A stretch of 34,238 nucleotides of DNA from Jaenimonas drosophilae (taxonomy: Eukaryota > Euglenozoa > Kinetoplastea > Trypanosomatida > Trypanosomatidae), in NCBI GenBank assembly GCA_030849065.1, contig JASAON010001464.1, positions 1 to 34,238 on the forward strand, given 5' to 3'. The translations under genes and the position numbers were made by a program. Position 1 is the stretch's first letter; each line of letters begins with the position of its first letter. Shown in pieces: positions 1 through 8,648 of this stretch. A model generated the notes under the pieces. That model did not search any database and was not told the DNA's origin. It worked only from the letters and a program-made list of their open reading frames with translations.

Positions 1-60
1 GAGCTCGCCAAGCACGCCATGGCTGAGGGCACCAAGGCTGTGTCCAGCGCTGCCCACTGA
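1..60 (+). CDS. H2B: Histone H2B, C-terminal end only (partial)
   Basis: The first 60 bases read in frame 1 as 20 codons ending in TGA at 58-60. They encode ELAKHAMAEGTKAVSSAAH, which is the end of the H2B alpha-C helix (ELAKHA..EGTKAV is the conserved core in all eukaryotes) followed by a short tail. The alpha-C helix lies on the outside of the nucleosome disc. The tail after EGTKAV is only five residues (SSAAH), shorter and less basic than the animal H2B ending, as in trypanosomatids. The start and histone fold lie to the left of the window. H2B genes often sit in tandem arrays in kinetoplastids; if so here, this is the last copy, because a different gene follows 282 bases later. Confidence 0.9.
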   Translation, partial: ELAKHAMAEGTKAVSSAAH

Positions 61-200
61 GAGGTTGCCCCTCTCGCACACTCTGCATAGATACCCTCTC
101 TTTCTTCGTTTCTTGATCTCCATGACTTAGCTGAAATTGGTTGATGCACCGTGTTCTCCTGGTGTGTTCTCGTTACGTGTGTAGCCTTATACCACTACAT

Positions 201-234
201 TCATCTCTCTTTTCTACTCTTCCTCCTATTGTAG
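201..234 (+). promoter_or_regulatory. Probable spliced-leader acceptor for the paraflagellar rod gene
   Basis: A 30-base pyrimidine-rich run (201-230) is followed by AG at 233-234, with a second AG at 238-239. This is the standard kinetoplastid trans-splicing signal. It predicts a 5' UTR of about 105 bases, with the start at 343 as the first ATG. The 282-base gap from the H2B stop must also hold the H2B 3' UTR and poly(A) site. Inferred from composition only. Confidence 0.65.
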
Positions 235-342
235 TTTAGTGTTGCGGAGCAAAGATTGGCTGTACGTGCCGAACTCACTGTCGAGGAGTTCACCCCATTC
301 ATTTTTCATCATACCTCCTCCCATTTCGATACCTGAGCAATC

Positions 343-2115
343 ATGAGCGGTCGTATGAATATTATTCAGCCCACCTACCCTCACATGGAGGAGCAGGATG
401 CGGAGAACCACCGTGCCATTGCCGCGCTTGGCGAGCTCTTTGAAACGGCCGTTACCGTGGCGGAGAACTACGTAGCCTACTCCGATGGCCGCCTTCCTCC
501 CTTGGGAGCCAAGGGCGAGACCCTGAAGGAGGCCTGCCAGGAGTTCTACTGCCGCTACAAGCACGAGCACCCCTGTGGCTGGGATGAGGACAAGGTCATG
601 GACCGCTGTGAGCAGCAGGTGACGAAGGAGATGCTGCAGGAGATCAACAAGCGCCCTGTGCTGGACCTTGTAACTCTGACCACCTCCCTTCACCAGCTGA
701 ACACCCGCGACAAGCTTCCTCGTGGCCGCTACCTCCTCCTCAAGGACAACTTGTCGGTGCTCCAGCCCCACATGGGTCCCGATGCCGTGCTGAATCTCCC
801 CGATGCGCTCACCGCCCTGTACGATGTGCAGCACGTGGACGTAACTGCCACCATTCGCGAGGAGCTCGCCGAGATGGATGAGGCACGCAATGGATTCCTG
901 TCCCAGCTCAATGAGGCTCAGGCTATATACGACGCCGCTGCCTCACGTGGTGATGTGGTGGAGGTGGAGCGCGCGCACCGCCACTTGATTGCGGCCCGCT
1001 ATGAGTACATTGTGTACTGCGCGAAGCGTATTCACCACCTGACCAGTGCGGATAACGATGAGGGTATTGCATCCTTTGCCAATGAGCTGAAGCGCATCCG
1101 TGGTGAGGCCGAGGACGCCGTCCAGGAGTTCCGCGATGAGAAGAACAAGATGAAGGAGAAGATTGGCGATGATATTGCCAACTGCGAGAAGACGCGCGAT
1201 GAGGAGGATAAGAAGCACACCACCGCTGCGGCGGAGTATGCCGACCGCGAGAAGCAGGCCAACGCCGATCTTGCCGAAGTTGTGCAAAAGAAGCTGGACC
1301 TCATTGAGGAGATGCGTCGCAAGGCGGTAGAGCTCCGCGACTTGATGGAGCTGCAGAAGAAGATGGTGCAGGAGAGCATTGACGCAAAGCGCGTGGAGGA
1401 GGAGCGTGTGACAGCCTACAATGAGTTCGTGAACATTGAGGACCAGCACGTGGATCGCCTGCAGCGCTGCCTTGCCTACTACCAGGGAACCTCCCCCCTC
1501 TGCGACGAGCTGGACAAGTACGTTGCGGAGATGGTGCAGTACCTGCCCGAGGACGACGCCAAGGAGGCCCTTGCCAAGCTCACGGACGAGGAGTGCCGTG
1601 CCTTCATGAAGGAGTACCGCGAATTCGTCTTCGTCTGCGGCGACCTCACCGTCAAGAAGACCCACCGCCTTGATACGCTGGAGCGCCAGGCGCGCCTCAC
1701 GCGCCACAACCGCGATAGCGCGATGGACAGCCTCGATCCCAACCTGGAGAACTACCGTCTGGAGCTGGAGGACCTCGTGGAGCAGATGAAGGCCGTGGAG
1801 GGTGTCATCAACGCCCTCAACGCCACCCAGGATGCTGGCGAGCAGGTCTTCGAGAGCGTGGAGGATCCAGTGCACACCATGTACGAGCGTGCTGGAGAGA
1901 CCTTCGTGCACCCGCTTCAGGAGTTCGGCATCAAGTCTGTGGACGACCGTACCAAGTTCGTAGACCGCTCCATGAAGTACGTTGAGGGTGAGGAGTCCGA
2001 GGTGATGCACAAGCGCAGCCAGATTGACGAGATGAAGGCCATCGTGGACCGCGACACCAACGCCATGGACCGCGCCATCACCGGCGATAATGCTCCCGCC
2101 GCCATTGAAGCGTAG
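343..2115 (+). CDS. Paraflagellar rod protein (PFR1/PFR2 family)
   Basis: Encodes 590 residues, the usual size of the major paraflagellar rod proteins (about 590-600). These build the lattice beside the axoneme in euglenozoan flagella and are needed for normal motility. The protein is acidic and largely helical with long coiled-coil stretches (roughly residues 165-370 and 440-500), and has no membrane segment or signal peptide. Family features seen include a C-terminal block with SLDPNLENYR, a following VEGVINALNATQ segment, and AGETFVHPLQEFG near residues 525-540. The N-terminus does not resemble my recollection of PFR2, so PFR1 is somewhat more likely, but I cannot settle this. Codon use is strongly biased to G/C-ending codons, fitting an abundant product. 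Only one copy is visible, although trypanosomatid PFR genes are often in tandem arrays. Confidence 0.9.
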   Translation: MSGRMNIIQPTYPHMEEQDAENHRAIAALGELFETAVTVAENYVAYSDGRLPPLGAKGETLKEACQEFYCRYKHEHPCGWDEDKVMDRCEQQVTKEMLQEINKRPVLDLVTLTTSLHQLNTRDKLPRGRYLLLKDNLSVLQPHMGPDAVLNLPDALTALYDVQHVDVTATIREELAEMDEARNGFLSQLNEAQAIYDAAASRGDVVEVERAHRHLIAARYEYIVYCAKRIHHLTSADNDEGIASFANELKRIRGEAEDAVQEFRDEKNKMKEKIGDDIANCEKTRDEEDKKHTTAAAEYADREKQANADLAEVVQKKLDLIEEMRRKAVELRDLMELQKKMVQESIDAKRVEEERVTAYNEFVNIEDQHVDRLQRCLAYYQGTSPLCDELDKYVAEMVQYLPEDDAKEALAKLTDEECRAFMKEYREFVFVCGDLTVKKTHRLDTLERQARLTRHNRDSAMDSLDPNLENYRLELEDLVEQMKAVEGVINALNATQDAGEQVFESVEDPVHTMYERAGETFVHPLQEFGIKSVDDRTKFVDRSMKYVEGEESEVMHKRSQIDEMKAIVDRDTNAMDRAITGDNAPAAIEA

Positions 2116-2858
2116 AAAGAGATGAGATCATGATCAATCCGATCCATTTCTCCTTCGAGGGCGACGGCAGGAGGGGGGAGGGGTGTACCAGTGAACGCAG
2201 GGGTGTGTTCCGTCCCCACTCTCTTGTTGGTGCGTGCGTACGTACGTCGGTGCCCGTCGTCGCGCTGTCTTCGTGGCACACATGCTCGTGTGTTTGTGCG
2301 TCGAGGCAAAGACTCCAACATGTTTCTCAACAACGGAATAAAGGCTTTTCAGCTGGGTTTGTCAGTCTCTGCACATGCACGACACACCTGTTTACGAATG
2401 GAGAGCACAGAGGGAAATTGGGCAACAACAGTACGTGGCACAGAGCAGTGAGCGTACATTTGCTGATTGCAGAGTCCCTCGCATGTATATGGGGAACGGT
2501 GAGATAGGCTCTCTCGACGACGCAGCTTAGGTTGCGGATGATGGGAGGAGAGAGCTGTCAATGCTGGATGCAGACGCCGCGCTACGTTCTCTCTTTTGTT
2601 TTTCTGATGTTGTTTCCTGATGATGTAAATGTGTATCCGGCTCACGCACCCAACTTTGCACACAAGTTCGTCATGCACATACCCCACCACCCTTTCAGAG
2701 TAGTTTTGGTTAGAGGTCGCCGGAAGAGATAAGAGATGCCCATGTGCCTCTGCTCAATGACGTGCTTGCACCTCTCTCAATTTCTCTCTCTCAGTGTGTG
2801 TGAGCGTGTATTGGTGTGTGGTGGCACGCTGAATGCCAGCGTCGTAAGATGTTTTCTA

Positions 2859-2888
2859 CGTGTGTGTGCGCGTGTGTGTGTGCGCGCG
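2859..2888. repeat. GT/GC alternating simple repeat
   Basis: About 30 bases of alternating purine-pyrimidine (GT with GC interruptions) in the long intergenic region. Such tracts can adopt Z-form DNA. No coding role is visible. Confidence 0.8.
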
Positions 2889-3303
2889 ATCAAGCAGCCC
2901 CCTACGCATGGGTCGTGAATGGGGGTCTTCACGCTGGGTACTATATAGCTATCCCACCACCTCCCGTTCAGAAGAGGAAGGAAAGGGGGATCACCGATGT
3001 ACGAACCTTAATTTCATTCATGTGCTCCACACATCGCTCTGATGCCACAAAAAAAAAAGATCTCACTACCTCCATTGCGCCAACTCCTCCCTCGCTTCAT
3101 CGCACGTCTGACGGCATGACCGAGCGGAATGGGTTGGGCATGGCCATCTCGGAACCTCCGTTGTGCTCCTGATGCCACACGATGCGAACGACCATCTATC
3201 CTACTTCTCGTTTATTTTTTCTGTTTCTGTTTCTATGTGCATAAGTGGTGGTAGAAGTGTGAGGGACACAGCAAGAGCCGGCCGGTGAACCGAGCACTAC
3301 CAC

Positions 3304-3318
3304 CACACACACACACAC
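3304..3318. repeat. CA microsatellite
   Basis: A short CA dinucleotide run (15 bases) just upstream of the next gene. It could lie in that gene's 5' UTR or in the intergenic spacer, depending on which AG is used for splicing. Confidence 0.8.
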
Positions 3319-3333
3319 TTATATTAGGCCAGC

Positions 3334-3386
3334 GCTCGTGTTTTCTGTTGCCTTCCTTCGGCATGCCATGAAACTACGACAACAAG
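3334..3386 (+). promoter_or_regulatory. Probable spliced-leader acceptor for the SIM-containing protein gene
   Basis: A pyrimidine-rich run (about 3334-3359) is followed by AG at 3385-3386, which gives a 15-base 5' UTR before the ATG at 3402. A longer T-rich tract at 3196-3238 with AG at 3244-3245 is an alternative. Using that one would leave ATGs at 3363 and 3368 in the leader, out of frame with the main start. The downstream AG is therefore the better guess. Confidence 0.5.
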
Positions 3387-3401
3387 CACACGTCAGCACT
3401 T

Positions 3402-4385
3402 ATGGAGCAAACCGCCGTTGCTGGATGGCTTGCGGAGGACGTGGAGCGTCATGTCTATGACCTCCTCATGATTGCTGGTATCCCGGTGCACTGGCGCTAC
3501 GTGCGAGCCCTGATGTACCACTCAGCGGTATTGCAAGATGAGCTCCTCCAGCAGGAGGGTGGCGATGCTGCCTTCATCGCGGCCAGCCGACGCAAGGAGC
3601 TCTTTGGCATGGCCGCCCTGCCCCTCTCTCCAAGTGACGAGAACACAGACGGCGGCACCAAGCCGCATGACAGTGCCATCCAGGCGGAGAGCACCGTGCG
3701 ACGTCTTCAGCGGCGGTTGTTTCAGCGAGTGCATCAACGCATTAGTGCCGCCAATCTCCGGCTTCATCAACTTTTGGAGCATCCTGACTGCTCAGATCTG
3801 CTGAATAAGCTCCGTGGGGGCGTGGTGGACGGTCCCACGCAGCTGACTACGCTTGCGTTGCTGGCGCTGCGACCATCCGCAACCACGATAGGCACATCAG
3901 CAACAGCATCATCATCGTCGGAGATTCTTTCAACGATGGTGGTGGAGGTTCCACCTCCGGGAGATGAAGTGGGGGATTGGGCTGCCGTGGAGGTGTTGGC
4001 CATGCGCTCACCGAGTCATCCATCCAACGCGTGGGCCTCCATCCACGACCCCCCGTCGGAGCAATCGGTGCTACCGTGGCCAACACGTGCCTATGGTACG
4101 GCCTACACACGGGCAGCCGCCATGGAACAACAACTTCATGATGGATCGACGGAGGAGGTGGCGTCCATGATCCTCCCCGCCTTCACCATCGCACTTCAGC
4201 GCCACGCGTCGAAGACCGTCATGGTGGTGGACGACGATGATGAGGGAGAGACGATGCTGGCACATGCACAGCACACTTCCGTGAAGGGTGAGGGAGGTAC
4301 CAACAGACCTCCTCGACAAGTGCAGTCCGCCGTCAGCCCACCCACAGTGGTGGTCATCAGTGATGAATCCGATGTGGAGTGCTAG
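3402..4385 (+). CDS. Unknown protein with C-terminal SUMO-interacting-type motifs
   Basis: Encodes 327 residues; I do not recognise the family. Residues 1-60 and about 100-135 look like compact helical segments (WLAEDVERHVYDLL, then a helix rich in Arg, Gln and Leu). The middle (about 145-265) is Ser/Thr/Ala/Pro-rich and probably disordered. Two hydrophobic-then-acidic motifs follow: VMVVDDDDEGE at residues 273-283, and VVVISDESDVEC as the last 12 residues (316-327). The second fits the textbook SUMO-interacting motif: four aliphatic residues, then Ser/Asp/Glu that can be phosphorylated. No membrane segment or catalytic motif is visible. The next gene, 300 bases downstream, encodes a DeSI/PPPDE-type protein, a family that includes deSUMOylating enzymes. 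SUMO binding is inferred from the motif alone. Confidence 0.75.
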   Translation: MEQTAVAGWLAEDVERHVYDLLMIAGIPVHWRYVRALMYHSAVLQDELLQQEGGDAAFIAASRRKELFGMAALPLSPSDENTDGGTKPHDSAIQAESTVRRLQRRLFQRVHQRISAANLRLHQLLEHPDCSDLLNKLRGGVVDGPTQLTTLALLALRPSATTIGTSATASSSSEILSTMVVEVPPPGDEVGDWAAVEVLAMRSPSHPSNAWASIHDPPSEQSVLPWPTRAYGTAYTRAAAMEQQLHDGSTEEVASMILPAFTIALQRHASKTVMVVDDDDEGETMLAHAQHTSVKGEGGTNRPPRQVQSAVSPPTVVVISDESDVEC

Positions 4386-4484
4386 ACGCACAGCAGTTGC
4401 AGCCGAGAACACATTTACGACGTACTTCTTCACGAGTTGCGTGTAGCATCGTTTGGTACGTACGTGGGATACAAGCAACCTCAG

Positions 4485-4540
4485 TCCCTTCACCTTTTTT
4501 TTCCCCTTCTTCTAATGTTGTTGCCCTTGACTGTTTGCAG
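4485..4540 (+). promoter_or_regulatory. Probable spliced-leader acceptor for the PPPDE protein gene
   Basis: A T/C run (4485-4514) and a further pyrimidine stretch end in TTTGCAG, with AG at 4539-4540. The resulting 145-base leader has no ATG before 4686. A second candidate is AG at 4662-4663 after a shorter pyrimidine tract. The rest of the 300-base intergenic space (4386-4685) holds an ACGTACGT palindrome at 4458-4465 and nothing else I can name. Confidence 0.6.
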
Positions 4541-4685
4541 CTGCTAGTGAGTAGCTTGTAGAGCACCACAACCGTCTTCTTGCGGCGTTTGTACTTCACT
4601 GTGATAGTGCATCAGGTTCATCACCCCACAACTGGCGCACACACACCCACGTCCTCCCTTCAGTTCTGGCACAACGTCGTACACA

Positions 4686-5357
4686 ATGACCACCCCTGCA
4701 GTGATACGTTCCGTGGAGTTCAATGCACCAGCACCCACGATGGAATCCCCCTTTCCCCACCACGCCGTCATTCTAAACGTCTACGACATCTCCCCCATCA
4801 ATGGCATCATGGCCTCCTTCGGGGTAGGCCTGCACCACGCCGGGGTGGAGGTGAACGGAGTGGAGTACCAATATGGGCGTGCGGCCACCGGAAGTGGGGT
4901 TAGCACCAGCCCTCCACGTCACTGTGCCCCACACATTTTCCGCGAGCAGTACATACTCGGCTGCTGCTCGATTTCCAACCCGATGCATTTGGAGCAGCTG
5001 GTGTCGGATATGATCAGTGAAGAGACCTGGTCCGGGACGGCCTACCACATCATCCACCACAACTGCAATCACTTTGCCGAGGCTCTCATCTCGCGCCTGC
5101 TCCCTGTGGAGACGCGCATGGCCCACGCCGTGAGGGGGGAGCACAAACTCTCATCAACGGCGGCACAATCAGCGGGAGGGGGCTACTACCAAGATGTGGA
5201 GACGGAGGTGTTGGAGGCGGGTGGCGAGACACGAAGACTCGGCGTATTGATGCCGCCCTTCGTGAATCGGCTGAGCCGCCTCGCTGCTGACCACCTTCCT
5301 TCAGCCCTCATCGCCTACATCGAGTCGCTGGATAACATCGACGGGATGGCTGCATAG
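4686..5357 (+). CDS. PPPDE-family cysteine peptidase (DeSI-like, putative deSUMOylating or deubiquitinating isopeptidase)
   Basis: Encodes 223 residues, close to the family's usual 170-220. The PPPDE papain-like fold spans about residues 28-140. It has the two signatures that carry the catalytic pair: LHHAGVEVNGVEYQYG, where the His before AGVEV is His51, and HHNCNHFAEAL, where the nucleophile is Cys127. Both are intact, so the enzyme should be active. Known members, DeSI-1 and DeSI-2, remove SUMO or ubiquitin from selected substrates in the cytosol or nucleus. The tail after residue 145 is Gly/Ala-rich, then ends with a helical segment (about 190-220) that may serve in targeting or substrate binding. 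No signal peptide is visible. The gene lies directly downstream of a protein with SUMO-interacting-type motifs. Specificity for SUMO versus ubiquitin cannot be read from the sequence. Confidence 0.88.
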   Translation: MTTPAVIRSVEFNAPAPTMESPFPHHAVILNVYDISPINGIMASFGVGLHHAGVEVNGVEYQYGRAATGSGVSTSPPRHCAPHIFREQYILGCCSISNPMHLEQLVSDMISEETWSGTAYHIIHHNCNHFAEALISRLLPVETRMAHAVRGEHKLSSTAAQSAGGGYYQDVETEVLEAGGETRRLGVLMPPFVNRLSRLAADHLPSALIAYIESLDNIDGMAA

Positions 5358-5473
5358 ACGTGCTGCATCCACCTACCAACATTGGCTATCATTTTGTACC
5401 AGGGCTACGTGAAATGAATCATGTTCGTTCGTTACTTGTTGTGTTGTTTCAATACACATATCATCATCTTGTG

Positions 5474-5508
5474 CTCCATCTGTTGTCGCTGTGATGTTTT
5501 TTTGTTAG
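5474..5508 (+). promoter_or_regulatory. Probable spliced-leader acceptor for the kelch protein gene
   Basis: A T-rich tract ends in TTTGTTAG, with AG at 5507-5508. The leader that follows (5509-5675) contains no ATG, so the ATG at 5676 is the first available start. This supports the start chosen for the kelch gene. Confidence 0.6.
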
Positions 5509-5608
5509 CCTGCACATAGAGAGAAGGACGAGAGGAGGGGTGGATACACACCAACTACCGCCCAACCTCAGCATCTCTAACCCATCTACATACCTACCCG
5601 TGCCGAAA

Positions 5609-5625
5609 CACACACACACACACAC
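5609..5625. repeat. CA microsatellite in the kelch gene leader
   Basis: A 17-base CA dinucleotide run lies between the predicted splice acceptor (5508) and the ATG at 5676, so it should be part of the 5' UTR. Confidence 0.8.
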
Positions 5626-5675
5626 TCACCTTGATAGAAGAACTTCCTGCCCATCACCGTAGTCGAGTCCTTTCC

Positions 5676-8648
5676 ATGGGCCGTCGTACGAAGCACACAC
5701 CTGGAGCTGACCAGCAGCTGGAGGCCATCGCTCCTGCCGGCATGGTCCTGGCCCTCTCCGGGCCGGCCCTCCTCCTCGATGCGGAGCTGCAGAGCTGCGC
5801 CACGCGCTGGAAGCGGGACTCCTACGTGGCGGCTGATGTACGCCCCACCCGTGGCATGCGGATGAATCCATCCGCTTTTCTCTCGACGGACCAAAATATC
5901 CTCTGCGTCGTCGGTGGCAGCGCTGACACCTCAGAGGAGGCCATCGCCGCCGCCACCGATACTGCCTACATTGCTGAAGAGGCACCCGTTCATGGCAGCT
6001 TTCGCACCAGCCGGCGGGGCAGTGAGGCAGCCATACTTCCGAGCTCCCCAGGAGCAACTGTGCCACCGGGCGGAGCAGCGCGTCTCTCCCTCTCTCTCAC
6101 CAAGGCACCCTCCCCGAAGAATTCTCCCCGACGTGGCTCGCGCGCAGCCTCCAAGGCAGCGCACACCGACGGCAGCTCCGCTCGACGCAATCGGCGCAAG
6201 GGTGCTGATGGGGATGGTGGGTCGGCCCCTAAGCCGATGCTGCTTGTTGGGGAAGACGGCGAGCCTACCGCCATTCCAGCTGGAGCCGAGACGGAGAACA
6301 GCTTCACCCTCTTGACCAAGCCCAGCGGAGCCCCAACGTCGGCAGCAACGACGGCGGCCAGCACCCACGCCCCACGTCGCGCTCTCATTCCCTCCGCCTG
6401 GAAGTCCTCCACGGCCTTGGTGGAGTGCTGCCACCTCACCGACGCCACGTGGTTTGTGCCCCTCGCGCTGCAGCGCAAGGCGGAGAATGTGGGTGGGGCG
6501 CCACGTTGGCCCGCCCAATCCACCGCCATTGCCGTCTGGGAGCCCCACCAACGTCTACCCGCAGAGACGGAGGGCGAGGCGGGGAAGTCTATGGTGGAGC
6601 AATCCACCAACTCCTTCACGACCACCTTGATCGACGCACCCGTGCCCCGCAAGCCCACCATCGTCTCGGAGAACATCTCCGACTCCAACTTTGTTGGCTC
6701 AGCGGGATCAAAGCGCAGCAAGAGCGGTGGCCCACGTCCACCAGGGAGCCGTACAACGGAGCGCGCGGTGGCCAAGTCGCCTGAGCACATCGCCGCCATG
6801 GCAGCTGCAGCAGCCATGGAGGAGGAACAGCGTCAGGCTTCCCTTGCTGCCGCTGCTGCCCTGGAGGCTTATGAATCCAAGTACTGCGTCGGGCCCTCAG
6901 GGGTCTTCGTCACGGGCGGCTGGGATGGCCTTCGACGCGTCTCTGCCGTTCTGGGCTACCGACTCCAGCAGAAGCACCGCGCCGGTGCCTTCAGCGAGGC
7001 GGCCCTCAGCGGCCTCAGCACCCGTCAGGCGCATGCCCTGGCTGAGGAGGCCATTGCAGACACCATTCCATCCATCCATGACATATCCCCCGTCCCAGCA
7101 CTCTGCCACCACACGGGCACCCACATTAGGGATAGAGTTTTCATTTTTGGTGGCAACACGCAGGATGGCACCTCCGATGGCCTCTTCATGCTAGAATCCC
7201 CACACCTGCACTCCGTGTACGCCAAGGAGGTGGAGCGGATGCAGGCGGACCACCTTCGCCAGTTTGGTGCTCCGAACGCCACCTTGCGCTCCAAGAAGAG
7301 CCTGCTCGCCACGACGGGCTCCGCAACGTACGCCGTGGAGGTGCCGGAGACGGATGAAACAACGCTTCCATGGACCTGCACCGCTCTCAGCGGGAGTGTG
7401 GCCAATGCGATTCAGGCCTCCAACGCCGCCGCCGCAGCAGCAGCAGCAGCGGCGGCGGCAGTGGCGGCCTCTGGGATGCAGGGCCTGGATGAGGATAGCC
7501 ACCCGCCCATGTATCTCCCCATCCCGAGTGGCGTCTTTCATCAAACCACGCAGGGCGAGCTGCTGCCCGTGGCGGGGCCGGAGGGTCGCTCCTCCCACTC
7601 CGCCTGCTGCCTCTTCCAGCGCTTCCTCGTCATTTTTGGTGGGCGCCAGCTCGTCCTTCCGGAGGCGGCGGCGATGAACAAAACCCGCGGTAAGTCGGGC
7701 TCCCGCTCGCGGTCGCCCAGTCACGCCCCTGCCAAGAAGGGGGCCCACAAGGGTGGCAAAAATGGCCGCCAGGGCAGCCGTCCCGTCACGGACGACGACG
7801 AGGATCTTCCCTCGCTGCGTCTGCTGCAGGATCTCGCCATTTTTGATACGGAAACATCCAAGTGGGTGCAGGTGCGGGTGGGCGGGGCGGAGATGCCAGC
7901 GAAGCGCTACGGCGCTGCCATGTGTGCCATCCCTCTCCCCAACATCATGTCGCCGACCACCCTCACCACGACGCAGCAGCCTACCGCACTGGGTCTTGGC
8001 CCCTCCCGTGCTGCGGCGGTCCAAGGCAGTCGCGAGATTTTCCTCCACGGCGGTATTGGAGAACGTGGGGAGGTGCTGCAGGATGCATGGATTCTTCAGG
8101 CCGTGGGAAAAGGACCCACCGCCAACGGTGGCTGCCCCATCTTGGAGGTGGATGCCAACACCGGTATAACGGTGCTGCCGGTGCGCTGGATTCGTGTGCG
8201 TCGGGCCATCTCCGACTCCCCACTCATCACGAGCGTGGATAACTTCATGGATGCCCAAACCCCTCTAGATCCCCCAACCGCCATCTCTGGGGTCTTCGGT
8301 CCGGGAGAAGGCGGGGCTGTCGGGGAGCTGCGCGGGAGCCTCCCCGCTCGGGCCTTCCACGGCGCCGTGGCCTCCTCCCAGCGCGAGGTGTTCCTCGTGG
8401 GAGGTACGTCAAGGCCCCTGACCCGACCAGTCGCAGAGGAATCTGCCAACACAACCCCACGCGGTGGACGAGGCGGTGCGAGCCACCCCGTCACCCCGCC
8501 CGTGGTGGAGATGCCCGACACCACCCTCGCCGACGCAAGCCACCACGCTGAGATCGTCAGTTTGCACCTCCCGATGGTGTCGCAGGTCGTGGAGGTGCCG
8601 ATTCCACCGGAGCCCAAGGGCGGGGGTGCCAAGGGGCGCCGAAAGTAG
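5676..8648 (+). CDS. Kelch-repeat (galactose-oxidase-like beta-propeller) protein
   Basis: Encodes 990 residues from the ATG at 5676. The frame is open upstream to 5631 but only from a TTG, and the predicted leader has no earlier ATG. Kelch-type strands with the Gly-Gly pair are seen at about residues 75-82 (ILCVVGGSAD), 408-415 (GVFVTGGWDG), 486-493 (RVFIFGGNTQDG), 650-657 (FLVIFGGRQ), 785-792 (EIFLHGGIGERG) and 902-909 (EVFLVGG). This suggests a six-bladed propeller, a protein-interaction scaffold. Long low-complexity insertions interrupt it: a Ser/Arg/Ala/Pro-rich stretch at about 120-260, Ala-rich segments near 370-395, a poly-Ala run at about 584-598 and a basic segment rich in Gly, Lys, Ser and Arg near 675-705. 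No F-box, BTB or membrane segment is visible. The C-terminus is basic. Partner and location are unknown. Confidence 0.8.
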   Translation: MGRRTKHTPGADQQLEAIAPAGMVLALSGPALLLDAELQSCATRWKRDSYVAADVRPTRGMRMNPSAFLSTDQNILCVVGGSADTSEEAIAAATDTAYIAEEAPVHGSFRTSRRGSEAAILPSSPGATVPPGGAARLSLSLTKAPSPKNSPRRGSRAASKAAHTDGSSARRNRRKGADGDGGSAPKPMLLVGEDGEPTAIPAGAETENSFTLLTKPSGAPTSAATTAASTHAPRRALIPSAWKSSTALVECCHLTDATWFVPLALQRKAENVGGAPRWPAQSTAIAVWEPHQRLPAETEGEAGKSMVEQSTNSFTTTLIDAPVPRKPTIVSENISDSNFVGSAGSKRSKSGGPRPPGSRTTERAVAKSPEHIAAMAAAAAMEEEQRQASLAAAAALEAYESKYCVGPSGVFVTGGWDGLRRVSAVLGYRLQQKHRAGAFSEAALSGLSTRQAHALAEEAIADTIPSIHDISPVPALCHHTGTHIRDRVFIFGGNTQDGTSDGLFMLESPHLHSVYAKEVERMQADHLRQFGAPNATLRSKKSLLATTGSATYAVEVPETDETTLPWTCTALSGSVANAIQASNAAAAAAAAAAAAVAASGMQGLDEDSHPPMYLPIPSGVFHQTTQGELLPVAGPEGRSSHSACCLFQRFLVIFGGRQLVLPEAAAMNKTRGKSGSRSRSPSHAPAKKGAHKGGKNGRQGSRPVTDDDEDLPSLRLLQDLAIFDTETSKWVQVRVGGAEMPAKRYGAAMCAIPLPNIMSPTTLTTTQQPTALGLGPSRAAAVQGSREIFLHGGIGERGEVLQDAWILQAVGKGPTANGGCPILEVDANTGITVLPVRWIRVRRAISDSPLITSVDNFMDAQTPLDPPTAISGVFGPGEGGAVGELRGSLPARAFHGAVASSQREVFLVGGTSRPLTRPVAEESANTTPRGGRGGASHPVTPPVVEMPDTTLADASHHAEIVSLHLPMVSQVVEVPIPPEPKGGGAKGRRK
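7425..7476 (+). repeat. Poly-alanine GCN repeat inside the kelch gene
   Basis: A run of GCC, GCA and GCG codons encodes about a dozen consecutive alanines plus an Ala/Val extension. The codons are mixed rather than a pure trinucleotide. It sits in a loop between propeller strands and is probably tolerated length variation. Confidence 0.85.

Larger units (their letters stand above)
2116..3401. other. Long intergenic region, no supported gene
   Basis: These 1286 bases separate the rod protein gene from the next gene. They hold GT/GC and CA simple repeats, T-runs, an A-run near 3050-3058, an ACGTACGT palindrome at 2240-2247 and several pyrimidine tracts. Small open frames exist (for example from 2130 and from 2816), but their translations are low-complexity, rich in Cys, Val, Arg and His, unlike the codon use of the real genes. 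The region must contain the rod protein 3' UTR, which in kinetoplastids carries most expression control. An unrecognised non-coding RNA cannot be excluded. Confidence 0.6.

Noticed and set aside
943..2010. A 355-codon open frame on the minus strand inside the rod protein gene
   Set aside because: It is a mirror of the strong GC-ending codon bias of the coding strand; its translation is Leu/Val/His-rich with no domain, and no splice signal fits that strand.
2130..2507. Possible small plus-strand gene after the rod protein
   Set aside because: Starts 15 bases after a stop codon with no room for a splice acceptor, and the translation is low-complexity without any domain.
5631..5675. N-terminal extension of the kelch protein from a TTG
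   Set aside because: Non-ATG start in a eukaryote, and the first ATG after the predicted acceptor is 5676.
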